Below are positions 1-6,241 of a stretch of DNA of 6,747 bases, in pieces. The DNA comes from Desulfobacterales bacterium (GTDB taxonomy: Bacteria; Desulfobacterota; Desulfobacteria; Desulfobacterales; JAFDCJ01). Where the stretch lies: NCBI GenBank assembly GCA_029932495.1, contig JAOZPY010000143.1:1-6747 (forward strand), read 5' to 3'. The notes beneath the pieces are model-generated. The model was given only the letters and a program-made list of their open reading frames with translations. It had not been told where the DNA came from and searched no databases. Numbering within the stretch: position 1 is the stretch's first letter; each line of letters starts with the position of its first letter. The position numbers and the translations under genes were made by a program.

Positions 1-50
1 CACCCTTGACGCCTTGGCTCTGAAGCCCTCCGACTTTTGCAACATTAAGG

Positions 51-78
51 TTTACATGTCCGTTTTAATGGCTATGTT
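51..78 (+). promoter_or_regulatory. Weak sigma-70-like promoter candidate
   Basis: TTTACA at 51-56 (5 of 6 matches to TTGACA) is followed after 16 nt by TATGTT at 73-78 (4 of 6 to TATAAT). If used, it would give a leader of about 155 nt before the lipoprotein start at 243. The match is weak and could be chance in AT-rich DNA. Confidence 0.25.
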
Positions 79-230
79 CATGATTCGTTTTTACCCGAAT
101 TGATCGCAAACAAAATGGCCAGTGAACGCTGAAAAGATGAACGTCCACTCGCCGGGGGTTTAGCCGCTTCAGGAGGATAAGCACGCACTTGCCCGCTTTG
201 GACGGATCGAATGGTAATTTTTTAAAAAAA

Positions 231-235
231 AGGAG
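231..235 (+). promoter_or_regulatory. Ribosome binding site deciding the lipoprotein start
   Basis: AGGAG lies 7 nt before the ATG at 243 and directs translation to the residue that begins a normal lipoprotein signal peptide. The same frame is open back to a TTG at 189, and an AGGAGG at 171-176 lies 12 nt before that TTG. Starting there would add 18 polar residues before the signal peptide, which is unlikely for an exported protein. I therefore prefer 243. Confidence 0.75.
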
Positions 236-242
236 CTCGCAA

Positions 243-1070
243 ATGAAGTCTGTGAAATTGATGCTTGTTTTACTTCTCGGAGTTTTTCTGTTCACCGCCT
301 GCGCACAGTTACAAAACGGGGAGTCTCAAACATCCGCCTCCCCGGTGCTTGACCGTATCCAGCAAAGAGGCGAGTTGATCGTGGGTACCATGGGAGGCAT
401 GCCACCGCTGAACATGACCACCAAAGACGGTGATATCATCGGTTTGGAGCCGGATATCGCCCGGATGATGGCCGAGGCCATGCAAGTCAAGCTGAAATTT
501 GTCACCAAACCATTTTCAGAACTGCTGCCGGCGCTCGAAAGCGGGCAACTCGACATGGTGATATCCGGAATGACCATCACGCCGAAACGCAACCTGAAAG
601 TAGCCTTTGCCGGCCCGTACTTTATTTCCGGCAAAGCCTTTTTGACGAAAACGAAAAACATCGCCATGGCCAAAGATCCCCGGGAAATCAACCGCGCGGG
701 CATAAAACTCGTTGCCCTCAAAGATTCCACCAGCCAGTCTTTTGCCGAGCAGATGATTGACAAGGCCACTGTGGTGACCACCGGCACCTACGATGAGGCC
801 GTGGACATGGTCCTGCAGGATAAAGTCGACGCCATGATCGCCGATTATCCCATCTGCGTCGTATCGATCTATCGTTACCCGGATGCCGGGCTGCTGTCGA
901 TCGTCACCACATTGACCTACGAACCGCTGGGCATTGCAATTCCTGCCAATGACCCGCTGCTGCTCAACTGGATCCAGAACACGCTCAACGGCCTGCAGGG
1001 CAGCGGGATGCTCGATCAATTGAAGAAAAAATGGTTTGCCCGCGGATCCTGGCTGGAGCAGCTGAAGTAG
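243..1070 (+). CDS. Solute-binding lipoprotein, family 3 (polar amino acid type)
   Basis: Periplasmic substrate-binding protein of the SBP_bac_3 fold (HisJ/GlnH-like), 275 residues, a normal length. Residues 1-20 form a lipoprotein signal peptide (MKSVK, hydrophobic stretch, FTAC lipobox with acylated Cys20), so the protein is probably membrane-anchored facing the periplasm. After a short Ser/Thr-rich tether the domain begins near residue 35. Family features are visible: GLEPDIA (68-74), the ligand-binding segment ESGQLDMVISGMTITPKR (99-116, with T111 and R116), the AGPYF strand (123-127), and IADYP with D201 in the second lobe. These suggest an amino acid or similar small zwitterion as ligand; the exact ligand cannot be read. 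No permease or ATPase gene adjoins it, so it either serves a transporter encoded elsewhere or acts as a ligand sensor. The neighbouring gene is convergent. Start chosen from AGGAG at 231-235. Family confidence is high, substrate confidence low. Confidence 0.93.
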   Translation: MKSVKLMLVLLLGVFLFTACAQLQNGESQTSASPVLDRIQQRGELIVGTMGGMPPLNMTTKDGDIIGLEPDIARMMAEAMQVKLKFVTKPFSELLPALESGQLDMVISGMTITPKRNLKVAFAGPYFISGKAFLTKTKNIAMAKDPREINRAGIKLVALKDSTSQSFAEQMIDKATVVTTGTYDEAVDMVLQDKVDAMIADYPICVVSIYRYPDAGLLSIVTTLTYEPLGIAIPANDPLLLNWIQNTLNGLQGSGMLDQLKKKWFARGSWLEQLK

Positions 1071-1116
1071 AACCAGCGGCGATTTTTCGCGGATCCGGTC
1101 GGCGACGTAAATCCGG

Positions 1117-1168
1117 CAGGGCCATGATGTTTTGGACGCGATATGGGCATCCTGATATCTCGGCCCTG
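1117..1168. repeat. Nested inverted repeat between convergent genes
   Basis: CAGGGCC (1117-1123) pairs with GGCCCTG (1162-1168). Inside it GATAT (1140-1144) pairs with ATATC (1155-1159), with a further G-U and G-C pair closing a 4-nt loop. It sits in the 100-bp gap between the stop codons of the lipoprotein gene and the MORN gene, where a bidirectional terminator would be expected. Neither strand has a T run after the outer stem, so it is not a standard intrinsic terminator. Confidence 0.4.
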
Positions 1169-1170
1169 GT

Positions 1171-1752
1171 TTATGGGTCCATGAACCGGCCGTCCTTAAA
1201 TTCGCCCTCCAGACGGCGACCGTCCGGGTAAATCAAAACCCCGTGGCCGTTGCGTTGGCCGTCTGTAAAACCGCCGCTGTATTTTGTACCGTCCGGGTAG
1301 GTCATGGTCCCCTGCCCCGTGCGTTGGCCGTTGACAAAATCACCCACATACCGGCGGCCGTCGGGGTAGACCAGCGTTCCTTTGCCATGGCGCCGGTCAC
1401 TTTTAAATTCCCCGGTATAGACGCGGCCGTCGGGGTAGGTGAGCGTGCCCCGACCATTACGTTCCCGGTATTTCCACTGGCCCTCGTAACGGGAGCCGTC
1501 CGGCGCGCTATAAGTGCCGCTGACGATCTCGTTCATATCCCAGATGCCGACAATTTTTCTACCTCCCGGCATGAGCAACACGCCTTTACCATGGCGCAGC
1601 CCATCTTTGAAGTGCCCACTGAATTTATGCCCGGTGGAATAGACCATGGTCCCGAAACCATTAACGCAGTCTCCCTGGACGCACTCGTCAGCCAGGGCGA
1701 CGAGCGGCAGCAGGAAAATGATGGCCATCACAATCTGCAGGTTTTTTTTCAT
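1171..1752 (-). CDS. Exported MORN-repeat protein
   Basis: A 193-residue protein made of a signal peptide and MORN repeats. Residues 1-21 are a Sec signal (MKKN, hydrophobic core, cleavage likely after ALA), so the product acts in the periplasm or at the cell surface. Residues 24-40 carry a C-x4-C pair (C24, C29) and a degenerate first unit. From about residue 42, units of 23 residues follow the pattern YxGxFxxGxxxGxGxxxYPDG. Five or so are clear; the one near 65-86 is strongly divergent (KIVGIWDMNEIVSGTYSAPDG). MORN repeats form extended beta-hairpin scaffolds that bind proteins or lipids; no enzymatic domain is present. An in-frame ATG three codons upstream (1761) has AAAGG only 2 nt away, whereas the ATG at 1752 has it 11 nt away, so 1752 is preferred. 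The gene lies 68 nt downstream of the channel gene on the same strand and may be co-transcribed with it. The specific role is unknown. Confidence 0.9.
   Translation of the reverse strand: MKKNLQIVMAIIFLLPLVALADECVQGDCVNGFGTMVYSTGHKFSGHFKDGLRHGKGVLLMPGGRKIVGIWDMNEIVSGTYSAPDGSRYEGQWKYRERNGRGTLTYPDGRVYTGEFKSDRRHGKGTLVYPDGRRYVGDFVNGQRTGQGTMTYPDGTKYSGGFTDGQRNGHGVLIYPDGRRLEGEFKDGRFMDP
1220..1564. repeat. 69-bp tandem repeat inside the MORN gene
   Basis: The block CCGTC(C/G)GGGTA recurs at 1220, 1289, 1358 and 1427, with a degenerate copy at 1496, always exactly 69 bp apart. This is the DNA form of the 23-residue MORN unit (YPDG region). Copies differ mainly at silent and surface positions, so the array is old rather than a recent expansion. 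The exact period would still allow in-frame gain or loss of units by recombination. Confidence 0.85.
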
Positions 1753-1820
1753 GGCTTGCATTGCCTTTCATTAATCTTGATGCGCTCGTAAAAAGGCCGG
1801 ATCTTCCCGCGCCGGCAGAA

Positions 1821-2507
1821 TCACCTCGACCGCCTTGATACGTGCATCCCCACCAGCCAGGCCACCCCCACCACGAGGTAAATCTGGCCAACGACGGCCT
1901 CCAGGACGACCAGCGCGGCGGCCTTGTCGGTCAAAGGGGTGATATCTCCATAGCCCAGCGTGGTCAGGGTTACGAAGCTGAAATAAAGAAAATGATAAAG
2001 GTCCCTGCGCGGTTCTCCTCCAAAGGAAAACGACCCCGGATAAAAAGAGTCCAATATGGCATAGATAAAAGCCCACACCAGGGCCAGCATCAAATAGATG
2101 ATGATGGCAGTGGCGATCACCTCTTTGGTCACCTCCTTTTGCCCCTTAATAAAACCGGCCAGGCAGATGACAGTAAATCCGAAAAACAGGACGGCAAAAA
2201 CCTCGCCCAGGATATCAATGTAAAAGTTTGCAATTACATATTTGGCCCAGATAAAAAGCAGCAAAGGAATCGCCAGCAAAATCAATATGGTCAACTGCCG
2301 CCGATTCTCACTGAGGGCGTAGGTTGCGGTAATAAAAATAATGGTGATAAACAGTTCGGTAATATAGTGCAACCGGCTTCCCAGAAGATCTTTAAAAAAA
2401 GGATTGCCGACAATAAAAGCCAAGATGGCAATCAACAGATAAAAAAATCGCTGACGCGCGATATGCCGGAAAAAGGGCTGTAAAAATAAGCTTTTCATAC
2501 TTTTCAT
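1821..2507 (-). CDS. Potassium-channel-like membrane protein (Ion_trans_2 pore)
   Basis: A 228-residue inner-membrane protein with six predicted hydrophobic segments near residues 21-36, 47-66, 71-89, 98-120, 130-151 and 195-221. Between the last two lies a pore helix and the potassium selectivity filter TTLGYGD (182-188), followed by ITPLTDKAA, as in bacterial two-helix pore channels. The first four segments resemble a minimal voltage-sensor-like or scaffold domain but lack the regular Arg/Lys-every-third pattern of a true S4, so voltage gating is doubtful. The protein ends eight residues after the last helix (MHVSRRSR) and has no RCK or cyclic-nucleotide domain, so gating must come from elsewhere. 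It reads toward the MORN gene 68 nt downstream. No Shine-Dalgarno precedes the ATG at 2507. A second ATG at 2498 is an alternative start (225 residues), discussed with the promoter candidate. Pore identity is high confidence; ion selectivity and gating are inferred. Confidence 0.9.
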   Translation of the reverse strand: MKSMKSLFLQPFFRHIARQRFFYLLIAILAFIVGNPFFKDLLGSRLHYITELFITIIFITATYALSENRRQLTILILLAIPLLLFIWAKYVIANFYIDILGEVFAVLFFGFTVICLAGFIKGQKEVTKEVIATAIIIYLMLALVWAFIYAILDSFYPGSFSFGGEPRRDLYHFLYFSFVTLTTLGYGDITPLTDKAAALVVLEAVVGQIYLVVGVAWLVGMHVSRRSR

Positions 2508-2533
2508 TATCAGTTAAACCCGAAAAAAATCAA
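2506..2533 (-). promoter_or_regulatory. Promoter candidate for the channel gene
   Basis: On the minus strand TTGATT (2528-2533, 4 of 6 to TTGACA) is followed after 16 nt by GATAAT (2506-2511, 5 of 6 to TATAAT). The -10 box overlaps the annotated ATG at 2507 and ends 7 nt before a second in-frame ATG at 2498. If real, the transcript would begin at or near that second ATG, giving a leaderless message; this fits the absence of a ribosome site. This is inference from spacing only. Confidence 0.35.
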
Positions 2534-2619
2534 CCTCTAATACCCACCTGGATTTACCTAATGCTCTTTTTCCCACCCCGCTATCGTTTTTGCCGCGGTT
2601 CAAAGCGTCATTTCATCAA

Positions 2620-2667
2620 CACCGTAGGTGCGGGAAAACCGCCGTTTTGTTCACCGCTTCAAACGGC
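2620..2667. repeat. Cluster of three short inverted repeats
   Basis: Three adjacent dyads are visible: CACC-GTA-GGTG (2620-2630), GCGG-GAAAA-CCGC (2630-2642) and GCCGTTT with AAACGGC (2641-2647 and 2661-2667, 13-nt loop). They abut or overlap by a base or two, so they cannot all form at once. No T run follows either way. They may be operator half-sites or a structured RNA leader; no family is recognised. Confidence 0.4.
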
Positions 2668-2772
2668 AAGTCAAAATTTGCTTTTCCCATTTCTCAAATT
2701 CAACAACGCCATAACCCGCTTAAACCACTTCAAATAATCACAGAATCCGATAAACGCTGACAATTTCAGATC

Positions 2773-2790
2773 TTTGCCGGTACCCGCAAA
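2773..2790. promoter_or_regulatory. 18-bp near-perfect palindrome, operator-like
   Basis: TTTGC (2773-2777) and GCAAA (2786-2790) flank a central GGTACC (2779-2784), with only the C/C pair at 2778 and 2785 unmatched. A compact dyad of this length is typical of a dimeric regulator site. It lies about 155 bp upstream of the CheX-FliN gene and about 265 bp from the channel gene. No regulator is encoded nearby. Confidence 0.35.
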
Positions 2791-2946
2791 AGCCTGTAAT
2801 GCGCCTGTGGAACAAATTTTGCAAAGTTACCCATAGAATTCACTGGCGCGGCTGAAAAGACAACTCATCGGTCGATCACGGTCAAGGTGGTTTAGTTACC
2901 TTACGCCATGTTTTAAATATTCAACCCACGCTGTTTAGAATCCCGT

Positions 2947-3828
2947 ATGAGCGCAATCGAAAATATTGATATCCGCACCCCGGTAGTCGAATCGGTCACC
3001 AAAACATTTGAGACCATGCTGTCGATGCCGGTTCAGCTTGCCGAAACCGCGTCGATCGACAGCACCGGTGTCAGCCGCATGGTGGGCACCGTGAACTTTG
3101 CCGGCGATGTGGTCGGCATGATCAATTTCCAGGTCACCACTGAAATGTCGCGCCTGATGAGTGCCAGCATGCTCGACATCGCACCCGAAAATATCGAGGG
3201 CGACGAGGAGATAAAAAACCTCATTTCCAAAATCGTCCATATCATCGGGGACAATTTAAAATCATCCCTGAATGATTCCGGTCTTACCTGTGAAATGTCC
3301 ACACCGACCATCACGTTCGAGACCGATTTTACTATTAAATCACCGGATATGGAGCGTTTTGAGCGTCTTGTTTTCCAGCATGAATCCCACAGCATTTTCG
3401 TGGAAGTCGCTCTCAAGCCACAGCAAGCACGCACAGACGACAATTCGGCTGGAAAAAAGCCAGCATCCGCACGCCCGCAAGAAAAAGACCCGGAGGCAAC
3501 CAACGGTGACCCGACAGTCGAAAAAAAAGACCCGGATGCAGATCACAACTTAACGGGTTCTGAAGATTTTGGCCTGGACCTGCTGCTGGATGTCCCTCTG
3601 GAACTCAAGGTGGAACTGGGCCGCGCCCGGATTCAGATTCACGATCTGCTGAAGCTGTCTGCCGGCTCAGCGGTCAAGCTTATAAAACTGGAAGGCGACC
3701 CGGTGGATATCCTGGTAAACGACATTCTGATCGCCAGGGGCGAAGTGGTCGTCCAGAATGAAAAATACGGCATCCGCATTACCGAAATCACCGGCCGAAT
3801 GGATCGGATTCGCAGCTTCGGTATATAG
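2947..3828 (+). CDS. CheX-like domain fused to FliN/SpoA flagellar switch domain
   Basis: A 293-residue two-domain cytoplasmic protein. Residues about 8-155 resemble the CheX/CheC phosphatase fold (RTPVVESVTKTFETML opening, AGDVVGMINF strand, then the helix ISKIVHIIGDNLKS at 93-106). Residues 156-206 are a hydrophilic, charged linker rich in Lys, Asp, Pro and Ala. Residues 207-293 are a clear FliN C-terminal (SpoA) domain: DVPLELKVELGRARI, then GDPVDILVN, then ARGEVVV and GIRITEI. FliN forms part of the C-ring that switches flagellar rotation; the arrangement recalls FliY of Bacillus, which joins a CheC-type phosphatase to a FliN domain. Here the positions normally holding catalytic Glu and Asn (pattern E-x2-N) appear as K95 and H98, so phosphatase activity is doubtful. 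Full-length FliN alone is about 100-150 residues. No flagellar neighbours are in the window. No good ribosome site precedes the ATG, yet later starts would cut into the domain. The fold call for the N-terminal half is less certain than for the C-terminal half. Confidence 0.88.
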   Translation: MSAIENIDIRTPVVESVTKTFETMLSMPVQLAETASIDSTGVSRMVGTVNFAGDVVGMINFQVTTEMSRLMSASMLDIAPENIEGDEEIKNLISKIVHIIGDNLKSSLNDSGLTCEMSTPTITFETDFTIKSPDMERFERLVFQHESHSIFVEVALKPQQARTDDNSAGKKPASARPQEKDPEATNGDPTVEKKDPDADHNLTGSEDFGLDLLLDVPLELKVELGRARIQIHDLLKLSAGSAVKLIKLEGDPVDILVNDILIARGEVVVQNEKYGIRITEITGRMDRIRSFGI

Positions 3829-3844
3829 GTGCCCGATCTCCGGG

Positions 3845-5338
<1,494 letters not shown>

Positions 5339-5347
5339 CAGACGGTT

Positions 5348-5352
5348 CTCCT
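5348..5352 (-). promoter_or_regulatory. Ribosome binding site of glpK
   Basis: AGGAG on the minus strand, within AGAGGAG, lies 9 nt upstream of the glpK ATG at 5338. It falls in the 24-nt gap after the ProX-like gene and supports separate initiation within a shared message. Confidence 0.75.
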
Positions 5353-5362
5353 CTAATAAATC

Positions 5363-5848
5363 TTACCCCGGCACCGGCAGAATTTTTACCTGATGGCCCG
5401 TGGCTTTTAGAAAACGCTGCAGGTTGCCCCGGGTAATCAGCAGGGTGCTGGTATTTACCAGGGGATGAAACTGAAAGGCGGCTTCCTGCCACAGTTGCTG
5501 GTCAAAAATAACTTCCACCGCGTGCCCCGCATCGTTGATCAGGGCCAGGACGGTCACCGAACCGGGATCGACTCCCAGGTGTTTTCTGAGCCGCCGGGGT
5601 GAGCCGAAGCTCAGATGGCCACAGCCCACCACCCCGCCCAACGCCTTGAGATCCACCCGCTTTAAAGCCGGGACCAGCACCAGAAAGTGGCGTGCGCCCT
5701 TTTTGTCGCGCAAAAAGAGATTCTTGGTGCCGGCCGCCGGCAGCGGCGGCACGAGCCGCTGAACATCGGCAACCGTGTAAACCGCGGGGTGGTCATGGCG
5801 TTCGTATTCGATGCCGTGATCGGCTAGAAAAGGATAAATATCAGCCAT
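5363..5848 (-). CDS. YbaK/ProX-type aminoacyl-tRNA deacylase
   Basis: A 161-residue single-domain protein of the YbaK/EbsC (INS) superfamily, closest in pattern to ProXp-ala/PrdX, free-standing editing enzymes that remove wrong amino acids (alanine in the best-known members) from tRNA-Pro. Seen: opening HDHPAVYTVADV (18-29), KNLFLRDKKG with the conserved Lys42, a hydrophobic strand FLVLVP, DLKALGG, SPRRLRKHLG, GSVTVLALIND (96-106) and FHPLVNTST (127-135) with H128, N132 and T133. Length and motif order match the family. The loop usually written GxxxP appears as GSVTV, so the proline is replaced by V100. The start ATG has GGGAG at 5859-5863, 10 nt away. That site overlaps the end of the upstream small gene, whose stop is 7 nt before this ATG. 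glpK follows 24 nt later. Substrate specificity cannot be settled from sequence alone. Confidence 0.88.
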   Translation of the reverse strand: MADIYPFLADHGIEYERHDHPAVYTVADVQRLVPPLPAAGTKNLFLRDKKGARHFLVLVPALKRVDLKALGGVVGCGHLSFGSPRRLRKHLGVDPGSVTVLALINDAGHAVEVIFDQQLWQEAAFQFHPLVNTSTLLITRGNLQRFLKATGHQVKILPVPG

Positions 5849-5855
5849 GAAGTAT

Positions 5856-6203
5856 CTACTCCCGGGCCGCCGGTCTTTGGCGATGGGCGCTGGCGGCGCT
5901 GGTGGGGAATATGGGTTTCATCTTCAACTGTCGGTTCGGGTATTTTCCATTGGAGCTTCCTGAATGGCATCCCGGCCAGCACCGCACCCGGTAGTAACGC
6001 AAGGGTAGTTTCTCCGGGATGGGCCCGTCTGTGGGATACCATACTCCGGGAGCAATGGGATAACGCCGGGCCAGTTGTTCGGTGGTGGGAGTGGAATCCC
6101 CGGCGGACTTACCGGAATCGGCGGGAGAAGTCCCCGTCACCGGAAGGACCCAGACAAAAGCGGCCAGAAGAATAAGTACCGGCAAAAAACCGAAAAATTT
6201 CAT
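5856..6203 (-). CDS. Small exported protein with a CxxxCH motif, function unknown
   Basis: A 115-residue protein I do not recognise as a named family. Residues 1-24 look like a Sec signal or N-terminal anchor (MKFFGF, then a hydrophobic run to VLPVTGT). Residues 25-47 are Ser/Thr/Asp-rich and probably flexible. The core at 48-100 is rich in Pro, Tyr and Trp (YPIAPGVWYPTDGPIPEK, then LRYYRVRCWPGCHSG). It holds the only two cysteines, C75 and C79, directly followed by H80. The tail after residue 101 is basic and low in complexity. C-W-P-G-C-H matches a CxxxCH pattern, a rare variant of c-type heme attachment, but a disulfide or metal site is equally possible. Translation is well supported: AAAGGAGG sits 5 nt before the ATG. 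It lies 38 nt after the ABC ATPase gene and 7 nt before the ProX-like gene, so it belongs to the same run. Confidence 0.75.
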   Translation of the reverse strand: MKFFGFLPVLILLAAFVWVLPVTGTSPADSGKSAGDSTPTTEQLARRYPIAPGVWYPTDGPIPEKLPLRYYRVRCWPGCHSGSSNGKYPNRQLKMKPIFPTSAASAHRQRPAARE

Positions 6204-6208
6204 TTTGT

Positions 6209-6216
6209 CCTCCTTT
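6209..6216 (-). promoter_or_regulatory. Strong ribosome binding site of the small exported protein
   Basis: AAAGGAGG on the minus strand, 5 nt before the ATG at 6203, is nearly a full anti-16S match. It is the strongest ribosome site in the window and argues that this small unrecognised gene is really translated. Confidence 0.8.
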
Positions 6217-6241
6217 CCTGAGAAATTGAGAAAACCATCGG

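Larger units (their letters stand above)
1..242. other. Upstream leader region, no convincing gene
   Basis: I find no coding region supported by a protein family or ribosome site in this stretch. An opposite-strand reading frame overlapping the start of the lipoprotein gene has low-complexity, unrecognisable content and is treated as chance. The only signals are a weak promoter-like pair near 51-78, a purine-rich AGGAGG at 171-176 and the ribosome site of the lipoprotein gene at 231-235. The left end could be the trailing spacer of a gene outside the window. Confidence 0.5.
2508..2946. other. 439-bp AT-rich intergenic region with dyads
   Basis: This gap separates the divergent channel and CheX-FliN genes and holds no reading frame I can support on either strand. 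It contains the promoter-like pair of the channel gene at its left end, a cluster of small hairpins at 2620-2667, an 18-bp near-palindrome at 2773-2790, and a small inverted repeat AAGGT/ACCTT at 2884-2902. AT-rich TTTTAAATAT at 2911-2920 could be part of a promoter for the downstream gene, but no matching -35 box stands out. Confidence 0.55.

Noticed and set aside
1079..1090. GCGA-TTTT-TCGC hairpin just after the lipoprotein stop
   Set aside because: A 4-bp stem with the T run in the loop, not after it; not a terminator structure.
1220..1564. The regular 69-bp repeat as a CRISPR or minisatellite array
   Set aside because: There are no variable spacers, the period equals 23 codons, and the protein shows classic MORN units.
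1243..1791. Plus-strand open frame antisense to the MORN gene
   Set aside because: Its apparent repetition is just the shadow of the 69-bp MORN repeat; no ribosome site or family support.
1771..2076. Overlapping minus-strand frame at the 3' end of the channel gene, suggesting a frameshifted longer C-terminus
   Set aside because: The channel ends naturally after its last helix with a basic tail, as in short relatives, and the alternative frame encodes a low-complexity Gly/Arg-rich sequence with no family features.
2721..2753. Flagellar sigma-28 promoter upstream of the CheX-FliN gene (TAAA at 2721, TCCGATAA at 2746-2753)
   Set aside because: The -10-like part fits 7 of 8 bases, but the gap to TAAACCAC is 17 nt instead of about 11, no -35 box sits at the right distance, and it is almost 200 nt from the start codon.
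3832..3844. CCCG-ATCTC-CGGG hairpin between the convergent CheX-FliN and glpK genes as a terminator
   Set aside because: The stem is only 4 bp and no T run follows on either strand; too weak to annotate.
5824..6042. Alternative minus-strand frame overlapping the small CxxxCH gene
   Set aside because: It has no ribosome site or signal and lies within a gene with a strong ribosome site and a signal peptide.
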